Source of the DNA: Himantopus leucocephalus
Taxonomy: Eukaryota > Chordata > Aves > Charadriiformes > Recurvirostridae
DNA: 64,000 bases
Direction: 5' to 3'
Assembly: GCA_003993805.1 (NCBI GenBank)
Contig: RSEF01000004.1
Span: 10,875,752-10,939,751, forward strand
The position numbers were made by a program, and so were the translations under genes. A model generated the notes under the pieces. The model ran no database searches. It was not told the origin of the DNA and saw only the letters and a program-made list of their open reading frames with translations. Shown piece after piece: positions 11,768-39,960 of this stretch (its first letter is position 1; each line of letters starts with the position of its first letter).

Positions 11768-13450
11768 TTTTATTGTATGCCCGTTACGATGAGTAACACA
11801 TTTAGAAATAATAATCCCACATAACAGTGACAATCTTATTTTACAGCGTGTACATCATTTTTTACAGCCACATAAAACACGTATTTTTCTAAGAGATTTC
11901 CCAAATTTAACTTTCTGAAGTTTAGAAATATAAAAAAAATTTATTCTCAAGGAACTGATTCTCATCTGGTGCAAAAACAAAATATGAACATTATCTGAAA
12001 CACAAAGCCACAATATAGCATGAAGTTACAATTTATCATGTGAACAGCGGTGTGCAAACATGAAGCAACTAAAAAAGTAAAAAATACACATTATATGCGT
12101 AACATTTATGAACAGGTTTTTCATTAAATAGCCCTAGACCAGCTTGTTATATTAAGCGCCATTTGATTTGCAGCATGCTAACACAAAGCATTGTTTAAAG
12201 GGATGCATATTTTAAATGTATACACTGTAAACTGAAGATCCACCTCCAAACTCTAGTGGCAGCATATTTTTCAGGTTAAATACTGCATATATACTTTCTT
12301 ACAGATTGAAAATGCATGTTTATAGTATGGTATAGATTTTTTTTAAGAATTGGTTAAAAGGTGCGATTTTATGTCTATATTGAAAATTTCATATTAGGAG
12401 GTAGGACAATAATAGTCATACCTGTTAAGAACACTGCCCTAAAGAACTTCTAAGTACTCTGAATTTTAATTAAAAAAAACTTACATTTTTCAACTTTGTT
12501 TTTAATATTCTTTTTAGAGAAGATTTTAAAGTAGTGAGAAAAAAAATCAGTGTTGAGCCACAACACTATGAGCTGCANTGAGCTGCATCCATTTTTTCCT
12601 TTAAAAAAAAAAAAAAAAAGTCAAATTCAAAGTTAATTTTGTTATATGTGCCATACCGAACAACATTCAACTGTAGTTTCAGATAAAAAAGGGAAATTAT
12701 ATACATACACATCTTTAACCCTAGCACCAGAACACCACCTTTGAGATCATAACATAATGCTATATTTTAAACATCATAACCTGCAATAAAATAGGTTAGC
12801 AGCTTTGAAAACCAGTAAAAAAATTACTTGTTGGACCTAAACTAATAAAGGAAACAAAAAAGTTTCCCAATGAAATGTTTTAAAAAAAGGAAAAAAAAAA
12901 AAAGAAAAAAAGGAAAAAAGGACAACCCCCCAAATTTGACCAGTTCTGGAATTTAATTTCCAGGCACACTTTAAAAACATTATGATCAAGTGACTGACTA
13001 ATACTCCCCTTTCAAAACTGCACAAGAAGTCAGATTCAGTTGCCTTCGCAAACAAGTTGTAAATAACCCCACCATACATCTGAACCCTCTTCATACTGGA
13101 GACAAACGCTGTTACTGACAAATGGATAACACAATCATCTTCATTTTGTCTTCTATAGCTTAACAATGTGTAATACTATTAATTTGAAGACATTCATTCA
13201 TCTTTCTGCAAATTTAAGACATTCATCCATCCTTCTGCATTCTGTAGTGCTCTTTAGGTTCTGATAAGCAACAATCATAGGGCTATGAGATCCCCTGTCA
13301 ACCCTAATACTTTTAAGACTTTTAATACAAAGAATGTAAAGTTATGATTTAATATCAAGCTTTGAAACCAGGAGAAACAGTTCATGAGATTTTTTTTTCC
13401 CCAATTAGCATATCACAGTTTCTAAATTGCTTCCTTCTTGAGATCATATA
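11768..13450 (-). other. ZNF711: Probable ZNF711 3'UTR
   Basis: AT-rich non-coding sequence follows the ZNF711 stop. On the minus strand the first clear AATAAA hexamers are at 11940-11945 and 11768-11773. Neither has an obvious GT-rich element, so the true 3' end is uncertain. A single N at 12578 sits between two copies of a 9-bp sequence, another likely contig join. Confidence 0.45.
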
Positions 13451-30443
<16,993 letters not shown>

Positions 30444-30955
30444 ATTCAGTTAAGTTCATTCACAAATAACTGCAATAAAAGCAAAATCAGAATTTATATT
30501 GAATAATGTTACTGTGTTTAGCTTCACCGGATTAATGTGTCACACTGATAAACACAGACAAGTACTTATCCAAAACTTCAAGAAAAAAACGTGCAGTACC
30601 TAATATAATACACTTTCTATATTTTAGTTTTTTTAGTATTTTTCTGACCTAAAATCATGAAAACATTTCCATCCATAAGTAGACCTACAGTAGTTAAAAG
30701 AATTACACATGCAAGTGAAACCAAACATGTCAGCAGCCCTTGCTCAGGACTTAGAGGTTTTTTTTTATGTAGATCTTTGGTTCCTGCCTCGCCTAGAACA
30801 GTTCTGTTTATAATCTGTGGAATTTAACTGGAAAGTGCTTTCTAGTTATCTTCAGCATCCAGAGGTACAGACTTCAACATTATTTCTAGGAGCAGTAAGC
30901 ACAAGAAATGCCTAAACCTTCAATTTCCCCACTGCAAACTGAACATTAAAATATT

Positions 30956-31172
30956 TTTGCAGTTTTATGAGACAAACCCCCACAGGGTAGCAGCTCACTA
31001 CTGAGAGCAAAGATCTCACCTGCAACACCAGCAGTAGCATCACGTCGTAGTCCCAAAGCAGCNTTTGCAGTTTTATGAGACAAACCCCCACAGGGTAGCA
31101 GCTCACTGACTGACAGCAAAGATCTCACTTCCAACACCAGCAGTAGCATCACGTTGTAGTCCCAAAGCAGTN
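30956..31172. repeat. 107-bp near-identical direct repeat split by single Ns
   Basis: 30956-31062 is repeated at 31064-31170 with a few differences (for example GAGAGC versus GACTGACAGC). Single Ns sit at 31063 and 31172. This is probably an unmerged overlap of contig ends or two haplotypes, although the differences leave a genuine tandem duplication possible. Confidence 0.75.
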
Positions 31173-31577
31173 GCAAGTTAAATTTGCCTTAACTGTAGCT
31201 AACTGCCTCTAAAAGCAAGATATACAAGTCGGACATCAACAGCACACACGTGCTACTACTAACTATATGCCTTACCGCAGTAACCTATATAAGCAACTAT
31301 GCATGAAGAAGTCGCCTTTGCTCTAACCCTTTCTGTATATACTCTAATTATCAAGACTGGCGATTGTGGATGTGTGGAGATGCATCAAAGAAAGTTGAGA
31401 ATTGTATTGGGAATATCAATTTTTCAGGTTCTTTCACAATTTTGTCTCTATCAGATATTTCAAAACAAATTTTAATGTGTAAATTTAATTGGATATTATG
31501 TTTAATTATAGGTAAGTTTTGAAAAAGCTGCGTAGTGCACTAAATCTATGAGAACAGAACTGCCAAAGCTGCTTTTC

Positions 31578-31677
31578 NNNNNNNNNNNNNNNNNNNNNNN
31601 NNNNNNNNNNNNNNNNNNNNNNNNNNNNNNNNNNNNNNNNNNNNNNNNNNNNNNNNNNNNNNNNNNNNNNNNNNNNN
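31578..31677. other. Assembly gap (100 N)
   Basis: Exactly 100 N, a placeholder for unknown length. It falls between APOOL exon 3 and ZNF711, where the remaining APOOL exons and the ZNF711 promoter would be expected. Its true size may be many kilobases. Confidence 0.98.
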
Positions 31678-32006
31678 CAGAGCAGTGGAATCAAAATTTA
31701 CAGAAAATACAGGAAGACATTTTTATTTCTTTGCCTTTTTCAAATAATAGGGTCTACTTTGTAAGAGAAAAATACAAGCATAACATTTCATACTAACAAC
31801 AGTGTAAAGTTGTCATTTACCAGCAGTTAAGAGAATGGTGACAAGTATCGCATTTTCTCCTATGCCTAGAATATTCAGTAACAGAATTTGAGGTCTTTTT
31901 GATGACTAGTTAGCAATAGCCTGCTTTAACAGTTACATTGGATGTGCTCAGTTTGTCTTTCCTAAAGTACCTAAATCAGGTCTTTTAACCCAGCCTTTGG
32001 AAGCAG

Positions 32007-32024
32007 CTCTCTCTCTCTCTCTCC
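32007..32024 (+). repeat. CT microsatellite
   Basis: About eight CT units. A single N lies 30 bp further on at 32055. Confidence 0.8.
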
Positions 32025-32399
32025 AGGGACTGCACCTGGAGTTTCAGACTCCTANGCCAGCAATAATTTACCTACGTCGCTCTTGCTGTAGAAATTAACC
32101 AAGAGGTTATTTCTGAACCTAACATTGTGGGTTGGCCTAGATCCAGTTCAGCACTGACTGAAGGGGACCTCTTTGTCTCACTGCCTTTTGATTTGGACAA
32201 CGGGGAGAACGCACGTGTTCCCTGTTATAAGCACAGTAGAGAAAAATGAGAGGAGGCTTCATTTTTGCATCTTAAATTATAGGTGTATGCTAATACAAGA
32301 AACTGCAAAAACACCTCCAGCATGAAGTACGCTGTTTTTTCAGTGGTTTAGTCTAGTGCTCAGGAATTGTTGGAAACCTTGGGTGCAGGTATTTCTTAC

Positions 32400-32519
32400 C
32401 TTGCACCATCCAATATAGCGGCCGGTCGTCTGTCTTACTGAAGAAAATCGCTTCTGCAAGTGACCAGGCTGTTCTTCAATGTATTTCGATTTCAGAGGTG
32501 GTGCACAGTAAATTGGAAG
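32400..32519 (-). CDS. APOOL: APOOL exon 3 (40 codons)
   Basis: Acceptor CTTTCCAG before 32519 and donor GTAAGA after 32400 (minus), phase 0 on both sides. It encodes LPIYCAPPLKSKYIEEQPGH and LQKRFSSVRQTTGRYIGWCK. This is the clearest diagnostic block for the gene. Confidence 0.93.
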
Positions 32520-35500
32520 CTGGAAAGAAAAGCATAACTGTACTGCAGGGAGTATACTATCAGTTTTGTATACTGATTATTATTTACACTGAATAGTGTT
32601 TTTCAAGACTGCCAATCCTTAGTGTTCCCATTACAGCAAACAAAACCTCTACATCAAATTATGCTCTTTTATATTTACAAACTTATTTTACACAACTGTG
32701 ACTACAGGTTAATTCTTTAGAAAGGAAAACTGAAAGTATTGTATAGGTTCTAAGAAGCAGAATTACTGAGTATGACACAAATATCTTTTATTCAGAAAAA
32801 GCATGAGCAAGAATAATTGGAAGATGCATGCATGTATTACTAGAAATTGTACAATAGAAAAAGACTTATTATCAGTAAGTATTATACTCTTACCTTTTCT
32901 GGCTTCAGTCTGGAAATAATGTAATAATGAAAATGAGATAAAACTTTACTAATTTACCGTTGTAACACTTAATGTTCTATTTGTGCTATAGTGGTCAGTT
33001 ATTTAGGAGGTAATTTTTATTATCAAGTATTACTTAGCTATGTATTTTATTTACTGGGCAATATAATTCAATTGAAAGAGATGGTATTCTGCAGATTCTT
33101 CTAGTATTATTTTAAAGACTGACGACAGTAAGATTCTTACCTGATTTGGCTTCACCAGCTGACTTTTTGATTCCTTTTCTGTTGCTGCATATACAGTAAT
33201 ACATGCAAATGGCAGACCAGCTGTCAGCTTTGCCACCTGGGACAAACCGATGAAAAAAGGGGGTCTTAATACAGAAATAAAGATTCTACTCCAGTAAAAT
33301 CTGGATTTTACTATTGTGTTGTGCTTGATCAAACACAGGATTAAACAAGTAACTTCTAAAACCTTTGAAAAGTAATATTCCTTTTAGGAATCTCTTCTGT
33401 CTTATACAATGATTTTCTCAAATTACAATGGCAAAAAAAAAAAAAGCTAGAGGTCACCGACAACAACAGTTACATCTAAAATACCAGCAAGAATTTTGGC
33501 ATGGGGGGCTGAGGGGAGGAAATGTTACTTAAGGTTTCTCTATGCTAATGGTCTTATTAATATATAGTATTCTCACTCTTACCACACAACCAATGTGCCC
33601 CTCCCCTCTCCTTGGATCATAAAACCTTCTTGTCAGCGTAATTAACGCACCACCCTAAAAGTTCGCTAGTGGCTACTACTTATTTCATGCTTTTCTTCAA
33701 TACAGAAATAGTAGGAAAGTGTGTAGGACTGAGCTCATTTTGCTTTGACAAACAGAACCCCACTGCTTTTTCTCCTCAGGCCAGGTTGATGCCATGAAAT
33801 TTTTGTAACACAGCTATGTCAGCTGGAAGTGTCAAAAAACCCCACAACTCCAGCACGGCTAGGCTAGCAAATCGCAGCTGGCAAAGCCATCACCAGACAC
33901 AACCACGTTGACCAGCATCTGCTATTCTCTTAGTTTACAGTAGTGACCCCCCAAAATACTTTCCCTCTGCAGGTGAAGTGTAACAGGCCTGGGGGGCACT
34001 GATACAGAACTGCCAGACAAGGCCACCAGACGAAAGCTGGGGACACAACTCTGAGGAACTTGCTGGACGGGGAGTCCCAACCAGGGGAGAAGGGGACAGC
34101 ACAACAGCCAAGACTGAGCGAGCTCCTCTCCCCCGGGGCCTGGCAGGAGCTGCGATGGCTGCTGCCCGTTGCCTCCCCAGGGAGGGTCTACCGGCACCAT
34201 ACGGGCACACAGGCGCAGGAGCAGGCACTTTGCAAGGTAAGCCAACAACACGTCTGGATTTGGATCAGGACAGAGGGGGAGATACCAAAAGTCATGTTAC
34301 TAAAGAGCTGTGTTTTCCCCATGTTGACCTAGCTATGCTGGCAAGTGGGGACAGTCGGAAGACGAAGGTGATACCACTTCCAGAGACCTAGAGAGAAAAG
34401 TCCTACATATTTGAAAATACAGCTGTGCTGATACCACATATGTTGACCAGCACTGTGAAAAAATCCAGTTAGTCACATGTTGACAAAAGGTTTAGCATAT
34501 AATGTTACTTAACGTTAAACATCAATGATCTAAAACACTTAGTACAGCTTAGGTTACAACTGCTATACTGAGGAGCACTTGCCATTTTTCCTTCTGTGGT
34601 TAACATGACCACCTCAGCAGAAAAAATCAGCAGAAGACTGTGTTGACTCAGCTGTGCCCAGCACAGGAGAGCAGCTCTCCTAGCACCAAACAGCCCCAGG
34701 ATACAGAAAATAGGTGAGAGAGGATGGCAATCATCAAAATACGAACCAATTAACACAGTAACTGTCTTTCTGATAATGTTACTTAGAGCAAAACACCAGT
34801 GTGAGCTACAGAAGATTATCTATAAAGGGACACCCGTCTTCAACAAAAAAATCTGTTTTTTTTAAGCATTACTAAAGGAAAATGTTTAAAATGTATCGTA
34901 ATTCAGATTGCTTATTTCAGTACAAGATGCTACCACGAAAACATACCAATATTCAGTAGATACTGGAAGGAAAACAAAATTTAGAAGTGAGAAACCATGG
35001 AAGACTTATGTTGTTGTCGTGGTTTAGGCTGGGCTGGCCACTAACACTTAAAAAAATTGATTAATTTGTTTTAGAAATTCACAATGGAGTTTATTGTGCT
35101 AGATGTAAAAGAGAAAGCTGTACTGTGAATGACGAAAGTAGTCCAATTCCTGAGTGACAGTAATTGCTTTACTCTTGGATGCCTGAAGACAAATGCATAA
35201 ATGTTTAAAAAGCCAAGTGCATAGCTGTACTATCTAACATTTACACTGGCACAATTATTCCAAGAAGGTCTCACTCTTTTCTATTGAAATCAGAAAGAAC
35301 TGAGGTGAAAGAAAAGCAACGTCACCTTGACTACCCTAAAGAGGCTTTATTGCATTGAGCTGTTTGTCCTCTTTCTTTATCTAATGACTAGGTATATCAA
35401 AAAGCTAAGTTGCTTCTATTATTAATTTATTAAAAATCACTTCAAAGGATACTACGCATTAAACAAGGAAAACCATATATTGTTTAGCTAAAGAAATCAA

Positions 35501-38417
35501 AAGATATTTTACCTATGAAATCTTCTAAAAGAAGTTATTGAGAATTAAGAAATGGCAGGATCTCGTAGTCGTATCAAAGACTAGGAAAAGCAGTACAGAG
35601 AAAAACACCTTCAACAAGCTTGAGCTGTAAAAAAATCCTGGAATTACATGGTCAACCAGCAGAATGACTCCAGAACGTCAGTCAATAACTGATGCAAACA
35701 AACAAACAAAAAAATTCTACTCTATAATGAACTCAGGAAATATTTTACTTTTTTTTTTTTTAATTCAAAGAGTTCAGTTCAACATCTGCTTACTACTAGT
35801 TCTGTGTTTATGTGAATTAATGCTCTGACCTAAGCCCTACGAAACTAACAAAAGAAAATCACCTGGTCCCTGAAGGCAACAGATTTACATGACAGCAGTT
35901 ACAAAAGCCACGAGCCCAAATGACATCTTCTGGAGATGAATTCTATATGAACGTAGATCTAAACATCACCAGAATTACAGCTACTAGAAATTACCAGCCC
36001 TAATGCTCTGGATGGGGGGGAAGGTCAATGGTAAGAGTCATAAGATAATACCTGTAATACCACTGCCACGCTACAGACACTGCAACATGGACCACCAGTA
36101 GGTTAGTTTTTTCTCAGGCATAAAAAGCTCACGAGTTGTTTCAAAGCACTAAACAGTGCAGCCTAACAGACATGGCATTATTTTTGATGAGAAGACTGAA
36201 TAGCAATTACTTGCTGAAGAAACGTATTATATGCTCTCTAGCAGAAAATTGTTGCAGCTATGCCTTGTAATAGTGGAACTAGAGTAAAACTAATCAAAAT
36301 ATAATAACAAAACTGTCAAATGTACCTGGATAATTTTGGCTTTAAGTCTTTGCATTTCAAACAATCTACTTCAAAGTGTCAGAATCTTACCAAAGATACA
36401 GATTCTATAAAAAAAGTTAAAAAGCTACATCACTACAAAGAATTCACTACCTCCAACTCAAAAGATGCAGAATATAAACTAAAGCATAATAAAACCATAT
36501 ATTTAATTTATGCTAACCTCCAAGACATTAAGTGTTATTTCTCATTGAAACTGCAAACTCTGTACACTCGCTTCAAGAATTGGAGCACATATAAGGAAAC
36601 CTGCCCTGAAGATAGGAACAAGCCTCAAAACGAGAACAGGTAATCAAAGTAGTAGACTACATGCAAAAAATCTGATGCATGTGTGTACATATATAAATAT
36701 AGATGCCTTCTCTATCACAAAACAGAACCTATTAGCCAGATTAAAATAAGATTAAGATTTTAGCAGCTACTGCATGTCATATTTTCAGTGAAAAGCTGTT
36801 ACTCAAAGAATAAGAGGCACGGGTTTATGGTTTTTCTCCTACCGCTTAGATGTCTTGAAGTAGAACAGAAAAATTTCTCATATCCTTTTAGTTTATTTTA
36901 CCCAGAAGTTACGTGAGACATAACAATTGTCAGAACCTTCTGAGCCTTCTACATAAATTTTAATTTATGTATTTATTTATATATCTCTAATGACAACTAC
37001 AAAAAACCTGCACACGAGTGGAACAGAGCACCCTTCCACTTCAACTCAACTTACCGACACGCCACAGATTTGTTTTTAACCTTTGTCTGCCAGACGGTAA
37101 CCCATGGAGAGTGAAAACTTAAGAAGAATCAAACTCTATTAATTTTTCATAGTAATTTATAAAGAACACACAAAAAGTTATGTCACTTCATCGAAGGCAC
37201 TGAATCATTCAGATTTACGTACTAAGCTACACTACTTCAAGATCACCTAGGCATACAGCAAAGCCAAACACAGTTTCTTCTTTCAGGTACTTGTCTCATA
37301 ACAATCTAAGGCAAAATGCTTCATTTACATTCCTTTGGCTGTCCTCATTTGCATCACCTCTTTCTTTGCAAATATATACACATTTTAAATGCTTTACAAA
37401 AGCAAATATGAAGATTCATGTGAGAACAACCTATTCGTCAATTTGACTATGAAAACTGAAAAACCTGTCTAAACATTTGAGAGAAAGCCTAGCTCTTCAC
37501 AGGCACGTTTTGCCCTGTGTAAAGACACTGTGTTATATCTATAGTTAAAGATACTTTAGATACTTGTTATCCTGTTAGTTTGTAACAGCGTGATTTTACA
37601 TTCTTGTTTTAGTGATAGTGTAACACTACTGCACTTTACAATGCCACTACCGAACTACTATCTTGGTATTTCATCCCTGCAGTAAGGAGCAGAAGGCGTT
37701 TCAGAGGCTGTAGGTAGCTGGAGAACAACCAGAACAAAAATACTTCTTTTATTCCCCGCTGTACAATTTAAGCACTGCCTTGAACCAGCTCTTTCCACCT
37801 CAACTTCTGCCACGGACAAAGCCATACTGAGGCCCCTTTCTTCCCCAGTCCTTCATCGGAACCCTCGGTTACAGGATGAAGGGACCTCCCCGCTCCGAGG
37901 AACTACCATCTCCTAACCGCCCCCCGCCGCAGCAGAGAAGTCTTGCGGCCGACAGGAGCAGGGCACTGGGGCGGGGCTGTGCAGGGCACCCCCACCACAG
38001 CCAGCCCCGCGGCGCGGCGGCCCCCCCGCTTCCCGCCCTGCGGACCCCGCGCACTCCCCCCGACCTCAGCGACGCCCCGACCGGAGCAGCCGCCGGGCCT
38101 GGGCCGCACACACCGGCGCGGCCAGCTCCGTGTGCCGCCCGCCGGCTGAGGCTGCCCCTGCGCCGCCCAGCCCCGCCGGCAGAAAGGGGCCCCTTCCCTC
38201 CCCTCAGCCGGCGCGGCGCCCGGGCCGAGTCTGACAGGAGGGCAGGCCGCGCGGGGCCGGCGGGGCCGGGAGCTCCGGCGGGAGCACCCCGCGGGGTGTC
38301 TGTCCTCCGGCTCCCCCCGAGGCCGCGGGTGTCCGAGCGGGAGGGGGAGCCCAGGCCGAGGCAGACGCCGCAGCGCCGCCCTCCCTCACGCGAGGCGGCA
38401 CTCACCTTGGCCGCCAT
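32400..38417 (-). CDS. APOOL: APOOL / MIC27, exons 1-3 only (partial)
   Basis: APOOL (MIC27) is a cardiolipin-binding MICOS subunit of the mitochondrial inner membrane that shapes cristae. Minus-strand coding exons are 38406-38417, 33141-33236 and 32400-32519, all phase 0. They join as MAAKVAKLTAGLPFACITVY, then AATEKESKSQLVKPNQ, then LPIYCAPPLKSKYIEEQPGH and RQTTGRYIGWCK. The QLVKP and EEQPGHLQ motifs and the GWCK end match the APOO/APOOL family, and the sequence fits APOOL better than APOO. About 76 residues of roughly 265 are seen. The membrane segments and the rest of the apolipoprotein O domain are missing, most likely in the adjacent unsized gap. Confidence 0.9.
33141..33236 (-). CDS. 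APOOL: APOOL exon 2 (32 codons)
   Basis: Acceptor GTCCCAG before 33236 and donor GTAAGA after 33141 (minus). It encodes VAKLTAGLPFACITVYAATE then KESKSQLVKPNQ. The hydrophobic stretch is the N-terminal segment preceding the mature protein, and QLVKP is conserved. Confidence 0.92.
33930..34250. other. GC-rich patch in APOOL intron 1
   Basis: About 320 bp clearly richer in G+C than the surrounding intron. On the plus strand an ATG at 34155 starts an open frame (MAAARCLPREGLPAP...) that reaches a good donor (CAAG|GTAAGC) at 34236. There is no homology I recognise. It may be a small exon or promoter, or a degraded repeat. Confidence 0.25.
35015..35050 (+). mobile_element. Fragment resembling an avian ERV LTR 5' end
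   Basis: TGTCGTGGTTTAGGCTGGGC followed by TGGCCACTAACACTT resembles the 5' border of common avian LTRs (TG start, GTGGTTTA block). The similarity stops within about 40 bp, so only a remnant is claimed. Confidence 0.4.
38406..38417 (-). CDS. APOOL: APOOL exon 1 coding part (MAAK)
   Basis: Minus-strand ATG at 38415-38417 followed by GCG GCC AAG and the strong donor GTGAGT. Twelve coding bases join in phase 0 to exon 2, giving MAAKVAKLTAG. It lies in the CpG island. Human APOOL also starts MAA. Confidence 0.85.
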
Positions 38418-38420
38418 CTT
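38410..38420 (-). promoter_or_regulatory. APOOL: YY1-type site over the APOOL start codon
   Basis: The minus strand reads AAGATGGCGGC, the YY1 consensus, with its ATG being the initiation codon. Such sites just downstream of transcription starts are common in housekeeping and mitochondrial-protein genes. Confidence 0.6.
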
Positions 38421-39269
38421 AGCGACGGCCCCGCGCGGCCGCCTACGGCGAGCGGGAAGGGCCGAGCGCGGGGCGGGGCTGCGGGCGCTGGGGGCGGGCC
38501 GGGCGCGAACTGGCCACCGGCGGCGGTCACCGGCCGCGGGCAGCCCCGGCGCCGCCCGGCGGGTGGTCGGTGAGGGGCCGCGCCGCCTTCCGCGGGGGAA
38601 GGAGCGGGAGCTCCCGACGGCGCCGGGTTCTGCTGTTCCCTCAGCGTCGGGGCAGCCTGACAGGAGCGAGGCGGGCGGCAGCGGGCTTGGCGGGAACGAG
38701 CGTCAGGAAATAACTAACTGCAATAGCGGATGCGTTTTGGTAGCTGTGTAAGACACCGTGCTCAGTTACCTTCGCTCAATCCCGCACCGCGGAGCGCCGG
38801 TCATCGAAGAGCAGAGTTTCGCGGCGCCTCTGCCGGTACCGACTTCAGCGGTCCGCGCCCGCGTCGCTGCCCTCGGCGGAGGCGCGCGCGGGGGTGGCGC
38901 AGCGGCGCCCTCGGCCCCGTGAGGAACTGCCGTCGCTCTGATCCTTTATTTTTCTTCCGTTTACCTCCTGGAAAACGTTCTCCCCCAGCGTCCGCTCCAG
39001 AACACAAGGTTACTAATTCCGCTTCACCCGGGAAATCGCGAATCCCAAATGTCGCCGTTTTAAGACAGGAAGCGTAGCGACCCCCCGGTGCGGCCGCCTG
39101 TGCGGTGGCCGAGGAAACGGCGGGAACAGTGTTCTGAGGGCCGTTGGAGGGTCGGGTCCGGCCCGGGGCTGCGAACTCCGCCTCTGCCCCGCGCTGATCC
39201 GGGACTGATGCTTGCCTGTGACTGCTCCTCTTAATTACAGGTATTAAGAGAACACACACACACGAGCAC

Positions 39270-39298
39270 AAAGTTTAAGTGCAGATAATTTGTTTATT
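39270..39298 (-). terminator. Minus-strand poly(A) site
   Basis: AATAAA on the minus strand at 39293-39298 is followed about 35-45 nt downstream by a TGTGTGTGTGTT tract (39249-39262 region). Hexamer plus GT-rich element is a convincing cleavage signal. It marks the end of a minus-strand transcript coming from higher coordinates. The only gene seen there is the CNK-like gene, whose stop is at 47064. Confidence 0.6.
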
Positions 39299-39849
39299 GA
39301 AGTCCAAATTTACAACTGAAGTTTACAACTTTTTTTTTTTTTCCAAAACAAAAGCTTTGTTTGAATTTAGGAAGAATAAATGTTCTTTTTAATAATGTAC
39401 AGACTATATCTCTTAAATAAGTTAATATCTTTGAAAAAAGAGCAATATGTTCCTTTTTTAATGTTGCAGTGCAACTTACAACTTACACGTCTGTGCAATG
39501 TACCATGAGGTATATGCCCAGTGAGCAACACACAGTGAAGTTTTCCATTCATAAATTTTCGTTGTAGACACACAAAAAGTTAACAAGATAATCTGTGATA
39601 GAAAAAACGCAGCCGGTTACAGTAATTCACACAGAACTTATCTGAAAAGAGGGGAAAAAAGAAACTTAACGTTCATTGCCTATATAAACTATTGGATCAT
39701 CTCTGAACATAGACAAGTATAAAATTAAAAATACTGTTGTGAAACTGAAGAAACACTGTATTATCCAGGGGTTGAAACCTCGTTTTACCTGTATGAGTCT
39801 AGAGCAGTTAGTTTTCTCTCTCTGTAGCATCAGTGAGCTGAGGGACTTC

Positions 39850-39960
39850 ACTACGGTACCGGTAGAGCGACTGCTCGTGAAAGCGCTTAAGCAAGATGGC
39901 GATTGTAGAAAAGTTGCAGAACGCTCATAAACTGTGGTGTAACTCAGCCGTTCTCCCCGG
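39850..39960 (+). promoter_or_regulatory. Isolated CpG cluster with YY1-like AAGATGGCG
   Basis: About nine CpGs in 110 bp inside AT-rich DNA. The plus strand has CAAGATGGCGATTG at about 39893-39906, a YY1-like motif, whose ATG (39896) opens an 86-codon frame to 40156. The predicted protein has no similarity I recognise. It could be a minor promoter or a relic. Confidence 0.3.

Larger units (their letters stand above)
30470..32399 (-). other. Spacer between APOOL exon 3 and ZNF711, containing a gap
   Basis: About 1.9 kb with a contig-overlap duplication, a CT microsatellite near 32010-32022 and a 100-N gap. No APOOL exon 4 onward and no GC-rich ZNF711 promoter can be recognised in the readable sequence. 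Confidence 0.55.
33237..38405 (-). other. APOOL: APOOL intron 1, 5.2 kb
   Basis: AT-rich intron. It includes a GC-rich patch at about 33.93-34.25 kb and an LTR-like remnant at 35015-35050, both listed separately. No other exon is recognised. Confidence 0.65.
37880..39190. promoter_or_regulatory. APOOL: CpG island / APOOL promoter
   Basis: A sharp rise in G+C and CpG density, strongest at about 37.9-38.7 kb. GC boxes lie at 37968-37977, 38470-38479 and about 38490-38500. It contains APOOL exon 1 on the minus strand. Downstream flank on the plus side (38.75-39.19 kb) stays CpG-rich, so divergent transcription is possible. The long frames here on both strands come from the lack of stop codons in GC-rich DNA. 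Confidence 0.85.

Noticed and set aside
32400..38417. Alternative assignment of the mitochondrial gene to APOO
   Set aside because: QLVKP/EEQPGHLQ wording and neighbours ZNF711 and POF1B fit APOOL; APOO is beside ZFX in human.
37876..38751. Long open frames (up to 291 codons) on both strands in the CpG island
   Set aside because: High GC removes stop codons; Pro/Ala/Arg/Gly composition and overlap in several frames show no real coding signal.
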